The position numbers and the translations under genes were made by a program. A DNA stretch of 19,422 nt from Nitrosotalea sp. (lineage in GTDB: Archaea > Thermoproteota > Nitrososphaeria > Nitrososphaerales > Nitrosopumilaceae). Positions 13,955 through 19,422 of the stretch are shown piece after piece. The stretch spans positions 1 to 19,422 of the forward strand of contig JAJPEA010000012.1 in assembly GCA_023252335.1 (NCBI GenBank), given 5' to 3'. The notes under the pieces were generated by a model that did no database searches, was not told where the DNA came from, and was given only the letters and a program-made list of their open reading frames with translations. Every line of letters starts with the position of its first letter. The first letter of the stretch is position 1.

Positions 13955-14956
13955 TCAAGATGAATTGAAATACTTTAACGCATCTTGGATTGTGTTTATT
14001 TCAATTACTTTCATTCCATACTTGCTTTCCATTGCAGGAGAAAGTGATTTTTCTTCTGTGGTGCATGTTTGATAGATAATCGGACCTTGGTTTGTCTGAT
14101 TACATGTTTGAACTGGCATTACACCCTGTCCTTTTGGAACCAAAAAGATCTTTGCACCAAACTGTCCTGCCGCATCTGCTTTTTCTTTTGCTGCACCAAT
14201 CGGTCCTATTGTTCCATCTGCCTGGATTGTACCTGTCATCAATACTTGATTGCTTATGGGTTTACCAAGTATGTCTGAGATGAGAAGAACTGTCATGGCG
14301 CCTCCTGCACTGCCACCATCCACTGCCTGCAAGTTTTGGTTATTTCCCGTACTGATTGAGAAAATAACGTCTTTCTTTGATAGATCAATTCCAGTAACAT
14401 TGTGAGCTACTGTTACTGCTGTCTTGGCCGAAGTCTGAAAATCTACTCCTGTTGGAATAGCAGTATTTACCAAAACAAGTCCTGTGCCATCACGAACATC
14501 TACTGTAATTTTGAGTACTGCTCCTTGGTATGATGTGGTCTCAAAAAAGCCATCACTTTGAATCACTGGACTTACAGCAACGGCAGATATTGTTGCATTG
14601 TTATCTTGTGTATTTGATGAATGATCTCCAAGACTTGATACTTGTTGAACTAGTAAATTGTACTTTGTTTGAAGGGAATTGTACTTGGTCTGCAAATCAT
14701 TTAGTTTTGCAGCAAGTTGATTGTTTGAAACCCCTGACATGTTGCCAACAATAGAGTCTGACTGGTTATACTGGACGGAATTTGAAGCATGGAGAATGTT
14801 GTTGTCTATCAAATATTGTATGGTTTGCAAGAAATCCGAATCACTAGTTTGACCTTGTGACCACCACTTGGCAGTATTTTTTATCCAACTTGGAATTGAG
14901 GAATCTTGAGCAGAGGCTTGGGAATATGAAATAGCAAGTGTTCCAATCAAAATCAC
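13955..14956 (-). CDS. Secreted S16-type (Lon-fold) Ser/Lys protease
   Basis: An exported protein of at least 333 residues. The order is: hydrophobic signal sequence ending in 'SQASAQD'; a module 'IPSWIKNTAKWWSQGQTSDSDFLQTIQYLI' (residues about 22-51, shown as landmark) of the kind common in thaumarchaeal exported proteins; a coiled-coil linker with near-repeated 'LQTKYNSLQTKYN'; then a Lon-type proteolytic domain from about 125. S216 in 'DGGSAGGAM' and K257 in 'GPIGAAKEKA' are 41 residues apart, matching the Lon Ser-Lys dyad. There is no AAA+ domain, so it resembles archaeal secreted Lon-like proteases (COG1750 type, by memory). Start is GTG 14956, with CTATAAAA 30 bases upstream. However, the frame is open further upstream and would supply the missing basic n-region of the signal peptide. 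Confidence 0.85.
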   Translation of the reverse strand: MILIGTLAISYSQASAQDSSIPSWIKNTAKWWSQGQTSDSDFLQTIQYLIDNNILHASNSVQYNQSDSIVGNMSGVSNNQLAAKLNDLQTKYNSLQTKYNLLVQQVSSLGDHSSNTQDNNATISAVAVSPVIQSDGFFETTSYQGAVLKITVDVRDGTGLVLVNTAIPTGVDFQTSAKTAVTVAHNVTGIDLSKKDVIFSISTGNNQNLQAVDGGSAGGAMTVLLISDILGKPISNQVLMTGTIQADGTIGPIGAAKEKADAAGQFGAKIFLVPKGQGVMPVQTCNQTNQGPIIYQTCTTEEKSLSPAMESKYGMKVIEINTIQDALKYFNSS

Positions 14957-14980
14957 ACATGATATTATGATTAGACTTGG

Positions 14981-14988
14981 TTTTATAG
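14981..14988 (-). promoter_or_regulatory. Candidate TATA box of the S16 protease gene
   Basis: CTATAAAA on the minus strand, about 29 bases before GTG 14956, a leaderless spacing. A second AT-rich box (15031-15041) would suit a longer transcript and a more upstream start. Confidence 0.45.
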
Positions 14989-15106
14989 AACGCGTGGTTT
15001 TCGTTTCAACTCGATATTGAAAAATAGAAATTTAAATTTTATGCAACAAAATTACGTAAAAAATATATCTAATTTTTACAACTTGCAAGTATCTTACTAG
15101 AGTTTT

Positions 15107-15658
15107 CTAAACTGTCATTAGGTACTTGAATAGATACAACCCACCTATTGTTGCAATTACATATACCATGGGCTTCCATGCCAGTACTGGAAAACTCGGA
15201 GTTGTAAGCTTGACTTTATAGTTGTCAAGAACGGTATTGACATACTTTCTTATTCGCTCATTCCAAATCTTGTATTCGATCTGGTGTTTTTTCAATAGTG
15301 TCTCTATCTCGTAAAATACCGGTGTTCTCTGACAAAAGAGATGTTGTAGATAATCACGCGAAACCTCTACTTCTGCTTGGATTGCAACAAGGCCTTTCTT
15401 CATTTCTAAAAGCCTGACATGCATCTCCCATGGTTTTTTCAGTTTCAATGAAAGGCCACTACCGATCTGCATTTCTTGTTTGTGCTCAAACTTTACATGA
15501 GTAAAACCCTCGTTGGAAAAGATCTTTAGCATTTCTTCTACGCTTTTCTTTACAACTATGGTAAGCTGCTCTACTCCTTTTGTATCCACCTTGACCTTGT
15601 CGCTCTTGCCGTCAAGAAAAGCCATGGTCTTGGGATATCTAGTGAGAAACTCTACCAT
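15107..15658 (-). CDS. C-tail-anchored membrane protein of unknown function (183 aa)
   Basis: Family not recognised. The first ~155 residues are soluble: a beta-rich part ('KVKVDTKGVEQLTIVVKKSVEEMLKIF' region), then a segment that looks like a small alpha/beta domain ('GFTHVKFEHKQEMQIGSGLSLKLKKPWEMHVRLLEMKKGLVAIQAEVEV', residues about 52-99, in outline), then a helical region. One hydrophobic helix at the very C-terminus (about 163-180, 'MVYVIATIGGLYLFKYLM') makes it a tail-anchored protein with its bulk in the cytosol. No signal peptide. ATG 15658 has a TATA-like box 27 bases upstream, so it is probably a leaderless gene, separate from cofE although only 41 bases follow the cofE stop. Confidence 0.72.
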   Translation of the reverse strand: MVEFLTRYPKTMAFLDGKSDKVKVDTKGVEQLTIVVKKSVEEMLKIFSNEGFTHVKFEHKQEMQIGSGLSLKLKKPWEMHVRLLEMKKGLVAIQAEVEVSRDYLQHLFCQRTPVFYEIETLLKKHQIEYKIWNERIRKYVNTVLDNYKVKLTTPSFPVLAWKPMVYVIATIGGLYLFKYLMTV

Positions 15659-15681
15659 AGCTTGGCGTCCATTTGAACCCT

Positions 15682-15688
15682 AATAAAA
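15682..15688 (-). promoter_or_regulatory. Probable TATA box of the tail-anchored protein gene
   Basis: TTTTATT on the minus strand, centred 27 bases before ATG 15658. Confidence 0.45.
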
Positions 15689-15699
15689 CTATGGTTGTT

Positions 15700-16470
15700 T
15701 TAAATTCCTGTTCCTAGTCCGCGAACATAGACACATTGTTCATACGAGATTGCCATCTCATTTTCTCTTATCTTCCTGTCTGTAATCTTTGCACCAGAGT
15801 TTCTAATCAATACACATGGAGTCGCGTCCGAGCCCTCGCCCATCTTTAGATTAGCTATTGACGCAAGATCATCTGCAACTGCTTGAAAAGTTACCTTGAG
15901 GGCATTTCCATACAAGTCTTTTTCTCCACGCAGATCAGACGTAGGCTCAATCCCTGAACATGCTATTGCAACCCCGACAGTTCCAACTCTACCTGGCATC
16001 AATCTGCTGTCTGCAATGATTATGCCGACATGAACATTATACTTTAACAGAAATTTTCTTTGAATATGTTCTGCTCCAAGATATGGTTCATTTGGATACA
16101 AAACTAGTGTTCCACTTTTTGTATTGGACTTGTCTATTCCTGCATTTGGTGCCATGATGTTATCTGATGACGTGATGACAAACCCTGGAATTCCACCAAA
16201 TATTGTATCTGATTCTCTTAGTATTATCTCTGCAATAGTGGGTTTCATGCGAAACTTTTTGGCAATTTTTTCTGCGTCATAAGAAGGCACCACTTGACTA
16301 TATTCTAAAACTCGTCCCTGTGCATTTGCAACATACTTGCTTGAAATTACAATAACATCACCATTTTGGGGAATGATGTTGGCATTTACCAAGTCTGTAA
16401 CGATACTTTCAAACAAATAGAATGGTTCTTTTTTCAATGTGGATTTTATAGGTAAAACTGCAAGTGACAT
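15700..16470 (-). CDS. cofE: Coenzyme F420-0:L-glutamate ligase
   Basis: Adds glutamate residues to F420-0 using GTP to make F420-1/F420-2. The 256 residues match stand-alone archaeal CofE and lack the C-terminal reductase domain of the actinobacterial FbiB. Visible motifs: 'DVIVISSKYVANAQGR', 'IMAPNAGIDKSN', 'IIADSRLMPGRVGTVGVAIACSGIEP' (in two parts, residues about 152-176), and 'RGEKDLYGNALKVT...ADDLASIANLKMGEGSD', which form the nucleotide, metal and F420 site. Presence of cofE indicates F420 use, known from ammonia-oxidising archaea. The ATG is 73 bases from the divergent hydro-lyase gene; each has its own TATA-like box. Other F420 genes are not in the window. Confidence 0.93.
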   Translation of the reverse strand: MSLAVLPIKSTLKKEPFYLFESIVTDLVNANIIPQNGDVIVISSKYVANAQGRVLEYSQVVPSYDAEKIAKKFRMKPTIAEIILRESDTIFGGIPGFVITSSDNIMAPNAGIDKSNTKSGTLVLYPNEPYLGAEHIQRKFLLKYNVHVGIIIADSRLMPGRVGTVGVAIACSGIEPTSDLRGEKDLYGNALKVTFQAVADDLASIANLKMGEGSDATPCVLIRNSGAKITDRKIRENEMAISYEQCVYVRGLGTGI

Positions 16471-16492
16471 GTCTGATTTTAGATGGTAATTA

Positions 16493-16520
16493 CTATTTAG
16501 GGTTCTGCAAACATTTTAAT
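16493..16520. promoter_or_regulatory. Divergent promoter pair, cofE (-) and hydro-lyase large subunit (+)
   Basis: CTAAATAG (minus strand, 16493-16500) is centred 26 bases before the cofE ATG at 16470. ATTTTAAT (plus strand, 16513-16520) is centred 27 bases before TTG 16544. The two boxes are only about 12 bases apart, back to back, and both imply leaderless mRNAs. Confidence 0.5.
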
Positions 16521-16543
16521 TTCTTTCAAGTTGGTTTTTACTA

Positions 16544-17815
16544 TTGAACATTACTGAAAAGATTCTAGCACGTGCTTCAGGCAAGGCACAAGTTTCACCA
16601 GGGGATGTAGTTTTTGTCAATGTAGACAAGGTAATGGTCCACGATGTATCAGGACCAGGAGTATTGGCAGTATTTGAAAAATTAAGAAAGAAAGGAATGG
16701 TGATTGACAAAGTATGGGATCCTGAGAGAGTGTGGGTTGCAGAAGACCATTTTGTACCAGCAGCTGACAAGATATCTGCACAAAATGTTGTACTATTAAC
16801 AAATTTCACAAAGCAATTTGGAATCAAGAAACATTTCAAGTATGGCATGGGCCAGTATGGCATCTGTCATACGCTATCTCATGAAGAAGCAATGGTGCTT
16901 CCAGGCGAAGTCTATGTTGGAGGGGATTCTCACACAAATACTACTGGAGCTCTTGGTGCATTTGCAGCAGGCCTTGGACATACTGATGTTGCATATGTCT
17001 TGTTAAACGGAAAAATATGGTTCAAGGTACCTGAGACGTTATACTTTAAGCTAAATGGAAAACTTCCAGATCACGTGATGGCAAAAGATTTGATACTAAA
17101 AATAATAGGCGATATTGGAACTGATGGGGCTGCATACAAGACTATGCAGTTTGGTGGAACGGGCATATCAGAAATGTCTGTTGAAAGTAGATTGACTTTG
17201 ACAAACATGACCACAGAGGCTGGCGCCAAAAGTGGTATAGTAGAACCGGATCAAAAATTAAGAGAATATCTTGCAGCAAGAGGGGTTACAAAATATAATG
17301 AAGTTCATGGAGACGCAGATGCTCAATATGAAAAAATTTACGAGTATGAAGGCTCTGAAATGGAACCCATTGTGGCAAAACCATTCTCACCTGAAAATAC
17401 AGTTGTTGCAAGAGACTTGTCATCTGTTGAACTTGACAAGGCATACATTGGTTCATGTACTGGTGCAAAGTTGGAAGATTTACAAGCTGCAGCAAAAATC
17501 CTAAAAGGAAAAACAGTAAAGATAAGAACTGAGATATTGCCTGCTGCAATGTCGATATTTCGAAAAGCAATGGATACTGGACTGTTGAAAATTTTCATGG
17601 ATGCTGGAGTGGTTGTAGGACCTCCAACATGTGGTGCCTGCTGTGGTGCTCACATGGGTGTTTTAGCAAAAGATGAAATTTGTATCAGTACAACAAATAG
17701 AAACTTTCCGGGAAGAATGGGACACATTGAATCACAAACATATCTTGCATCACCTCTTGTTGCAGCAGCATCTGCTGTTACAGGGAAAATAACTGATCCG
17801 AGGGACCTCAAATGA
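16544..17815 (+). CDS. Aconitase-superfamily hydro-lyase, large subunit (archaeal LeuC/HacA type)
   Basis: Large, [4Fe-4S]-binding subunit of a two-subunit 3-isopropylmalate dehydratase / homoaconitase-type enzyme; 423 residues, the usual size for the archaeal form. Landmarks: 'EDHFVPAADKISAQN', 'GICHTLSHEE', 'VGGDSHTNTTGALGAFAAGLGHTDVAYV' (in outline, residues about 126-153), 'MTTEAGAKSGIVEPD', and the cluster cysteines C305 in 'GSCTGAKLEDL' with C363 and C366 in 'PPTCGACCG'. Start TTG 16544 has a TATA-like box 27 bases upstream. It is translationally coupled to the small subunit by an ATGA overlap. Whether the substrate is isopropylmalate, homocitrate or another tricarboxylate cannot be told from this subunit; the small subunit argues against isopropylmalate. 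Confidence 0.88.
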   Translation: MNITEKILARASGKAQVSPGDVVFVNVDKVMVHDVSGPGVLAVFEKLRKKGMVIDKVWDPERVWVAEDHFVPAADKISAQNVVLLTNFTKQFGIKKHFKYGMGQYGICHTLSHEEAMVLPGEVYVGGDSHTNTTGALGAFAAGLGHTDVAYVLLNGKIWFKVPETLYFKLNGKLPDHVMAKDLILKIIGDIGTDGAAYKTMQFGGTGISEMSVESRLTLTNMTTEAGAKSGIVEPDQKLREYLAARGVTKYNEVHGDADAQYEKIYEYEGSEMEPIVAKPFSPENTVVARDLSSVELDKAYIGSCTGAKLEDLQAAAKILKGKTVKIRTEILPAAMSIFRKAMDTGLLKIFMDAGVVVGPPTCGACCGAHMGVLAKDEICISTTNRNFPGRMGHIESQTYLASPLVAAASAVTGKITDPRDLK

Positions 17816-18294
17816 AAGGTTCTGTAATAAAATATGAACGGGACAATATAGATACTGATGTGATATTGCCTGGTCCTTATCTGAAGATTCATGATTATGC
17901 AGAGCTTGCAACACATGCAATGGAGGGACTCGATAAGGACTTTCACAAACGAGTCAAGCCTGGGGATTTTATTGTTGCAGGAAAAAACTTTGGATGTGGC
18001 TCCTCTAGGGAACATGCACCTATTGCGTTATCTTATTCTGGAATAAAGGCAGTCTTGGCATTATCTTTTGCAAGGATATTTTACAGGAATGCAGTAGATG
18101 GAGCCTTTTTACTTCCAATTGAGATAGACGAGAGTGCATACAAGGACATTTCTGATACTGATTCACTTGAAGTCGATATATCCACAAACGAGATTAAAAA
18201 TCTGACAAAGAACAAGACCTACAAAATAAAGCCTTTTCCAGAACTAATTGGCAAAATAATCCAAGCCGGTGGATTGTTCAACTACAAACCCTAG
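17812..18294 (+). CDS. Aconitase-superfamily hydro-lyase, small subunit (archaeal LeuD/HacB type)
   Basis: The 160-residue swivelling domain that completes the active site of the large subunit. 'DNIDTDVILPGPYL' near the N-terminus and 'GKNFGCGSSREHAPIAL' (residues about 57-73) are the family signatures, followed by 'ALSFARIFYRNAVDGAFLLPI'. The substrate-selecting loop reads YLKI at about residues 23-26. In the methanogen enzymes, as I recall, homoaconitase has YLRT here and isopropylmalate isomerase has a hydrophobic residue at the third position. A lysine keeps the positive charge and suggests a carboxylate-bearing side chain on the substrate (homoaconitate or aconitate). ATG 17812 overlaps the large-subunit stop. 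Confidence 0.88.
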   Translation: MKGSVIKYERDNIDTDVILPGPYLKIHDYAELATHAMEGLDKDFHKRVKPGDFIVAGKNFGCGSSREHAPIALSYSGIKAVLALSFARIFYRNAVDGAFLLPIEIDESAYKDISDTDSLEVDISTNEIKNLTKNKTYKIKPFPELIGKIIQAGGLFNYKP

Positions 18295-18310
18295 TCTGGG
18301 TCTTATACCA

Positions 18311-18318
18311 TTATATCT
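18311..18318 (+). promoter_or_regulatory. Probable TATA box of bacterial-type leuC
   Basis: TTATATCT, centred 28-29 bases before ATG 18343, in the 48-base gap after the small-subunit gene; indicates a separate, nearly leaderless transcript. Confidence 0.45.
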
Positions 18319-18342
18319 ACGATCTAGAGTATGATTATCTAA

Positions 18343-19422
18343 ATGTCAAAGACGTTATTTGAGAAAATTTGGGATTCTCATATTGTTGTAGAAGAAAATG
18401 GGAGATCGTTACTCTATGTTGATAGACATCTTGTCCATGAAGTCACATCTCCTCAAGCCTTTGATGGTTTACGTCTCAATAAAAGAACCGTCAGGCGTAC
18501 TGATCTTACTTTTGCTACAATGGATCATAATGTACCAACTAACGATAGATCGTTGCCTATACTAGATCAAACATCATCAACTCAAATCAAAGCACTAGAA
18601 AGAAACTGTAAGGAATTTGGAATCACTCTATTTGACATTCACAGTCCAAATCAAGGTATAGTCCATGTCATTGGTCCAGAACTTGGTATAACACTTCCTG
18701 GAACAACCATAGTTTGTGGAGATAGCCACACATCTACTCATGGTGCATTTGGAGCACTTGCATTTGGAATCGGTACAAGTGATGTTGAACATGTGTTAGC
18801 AACTCAATGTATAATGATGGAAAAACCAAAAACTTTTGAAATCAACATTTCAGGAAAGAGAAAAAATCCTCATGCTGTAACTGCAAAGGACATCATTTTG
18901 TCCATTATTAGAAAAATTGGAACTGCTGGGGGAACGGGAACTGTAATTGAATATCGCGGAGAAACAATATCTGAATTGACAATGGAACAAAGAATGACCA
19001 TTTGTAACATGTCAATTGAGGCAGGGGCGCGTGCTGGATTGATTGCACCTGATGAAAAAACATTCCAGTATCTCAAAGGAAGAAAATATGTTCCACAAAA
19101 TTATGATGAATATGTAAACCTCTGGCGTGAGAACCTAAAGTCAGACAGTGGAGCAAGATTTGACAAGTCCTTTACACTAGGTGCACAAAACATTGCTCCC
19201 CAAGTAAGTTGGGGTACAAACCCTGCAATGACAACTGATGTTACTGATATCGTCCCGTTTCCGGAAGAATATGGGAGAGGAAATCCCGAAGAAGTAAAGG
19301 GTGCAGAAAAGGCTCTAAAATACATGGCCCTAAAACCTGGCATGGCAATTACTGATATTACAATTGATAGGGTGTTCATTGGGTCCTGCACTAATTCAAG
19401 ATTAGAAGACTTGGTGGAGGCT
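18343..19422 (+). CDS. leuC: 3-isopropylmalate dehydratase large subunit, bacterial type (3' end outside window)
   Basis: Leucine-pathway enzyme subunit that isomerises 2- to 3-isopropylmalate. The frame from ATG 18343 is open to the window end (360 residues; bacterial LeuC is about 465). Bacterial-type landmarks: 'KTLFEKIWDSH', 'DRHLVHEVTSPQAFDGLR', 'MDHNVPT', 'GIVHVIGPELGITLPGTTIVCGDSHTSTHGAFGALAFGIGTSDVEHVLATQ' (in outline, about 105-156), 'PQVSWGTNP', and the first cluster cysteine C349 in 'GSCTNSRLEDL'. The other two cluster cysteines lie beyond the edge. It is clearly a different subfamily from the 423-residue large subunit just upstream, and much closer to bacterial LeuC, suggesting ancestral transfer from bacteria. 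A matching bacterial-type leuD is expected downstream. Confidence 0.93.
   Translation, partial: MSKTLFEKIWDSHIVVEENGRSLLYVDRHLVHEVTSPQAFDGLRLNKRTVRRTDLTFATMDHNVPTNDRSLPILDQTSSTQIKALERNCKEFGITLFDIHSPNQGIVHVIGPELGITLPGTTIVCGDSHTSTHGAFGALAFGIGTSDVEHVLATQCIMMEKPKTFEINISGKRKNPHAVTAKDIILSIIRKIGTAGGTGTVIEYRGETISELTMEQRMTICNMSIEAGARAGLIAPDEKTFQYLKGRKYVPQNYDEYVNLWRENLKSDSGARFDKSFTLGAQNIAPQVSWGTNPAMTTDVTDIVPFPEEYGRGNPEEVKGAEKALKYMALKPGMAITDITIDRVFIGSCTNSRLEDLVEA

Noticed and set aside
14957..15106. Gap between the S16 protease gene and the tail-anchored protein gene examined for an extra gene
   Set aside because: It contains AT-rich promoter-like boxes and the open upstream extension of the protease frame; no independent gene seen.
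16544..18294. Calling the archaeal-type pair leuC/leuD outright
   Set aside because: A bacterial-type leuC follows, and the YLKI loop favours a carboxylate-bearing substrate, so a leucine-only name would claim too much.
1..19422. Mobile elements, integrase sites, toxin-antitoxin or defence genes
   Set aside because: No transposase, integrase, terminal inverted repeats, restriction or CRISPR-associated motifs were found on either strand.

Overview
The window looks like chromosome from an ammonia-oxidising archaeon of the Nitrososphaerota (Thaumarchaeota), most likely Nitrosopumilales. The DNA is AT-rich. The ribosomal proteins, SecY, adenylate kinase, Cbf5 and DUF106 protein are archaeal in type. 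Many genes start with TTG behind archaeal TATA boxes. There is an F420 biosynthesis gene, a tRNA with an archaeal-type intron at 37/38, and a secreted protein carrying the 'IPSWIKNTAKWW' module that I associate with thaumarchaeal exported proteins. I cannot name the species.

Left block (1-7531, all +): the tail of an unidentified repeat-rich protein, argF, then a tightly packed 'spc-tail' operon: rpl18, rps5, rpl30, rpl15, secY, adk, a DUF106/EMC3-type membrane protein gene, cmk and cbf5. Genes overlap or abut, several use TTG starts, and secY has a clear GAGGTG Shine-Dalgarno inside the end of rpl15. The operon makes large-subunit and small-subunit proteins, the membrane channel and a likely insertase, two nucleotide kinases and the box H/ACA pseudouridine synthase. 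It ends at a stem-loop (7535-7566) that also buries the TTG start of the next gene.

Middle block (7559-13874): a membrane-anchored BsuPI-like beta-sandwich protein; an intron-containing tRNA-Ser(GGA); an 86-residue Cys-containing protein facing a D-2-hydroxyacid dehydrogenase; a 44-residue eight-cysteine miniprotein; the two-subunit 2-oxoacid:ferredoxin oxidoreductase (korA-korB); and two unrecognised genes whose 3' ends overlap by 8 bases.

Right block (13955-19422): on the minus strand, a secreted Lon-fold (S16-type) Ser/Lys protease, a C-tail-anchored protein and cofE. Divergent from cofE lie an archaeal-type aconitase-superfamily hydro-lyase pair (large and small subunits) and then a bacterial-type leuC cut off by the window end. 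Two unrelated isopropylmalate-dehydratase-like systems side by side, with a Lys in the substrate loop of the archaeal-type small subunit, suggest different substrates.

Most of the window is housekeeping. I do not see a mobile element, CRISPR array, defence island or a clearly new multi-gene system. The most interesting points are the eight-cysteine miniprotein, the hairpin over a start codon, the leaderless-promoter pattern, the secreted S16 protease with its odd start, and the paired hydro-lyases.
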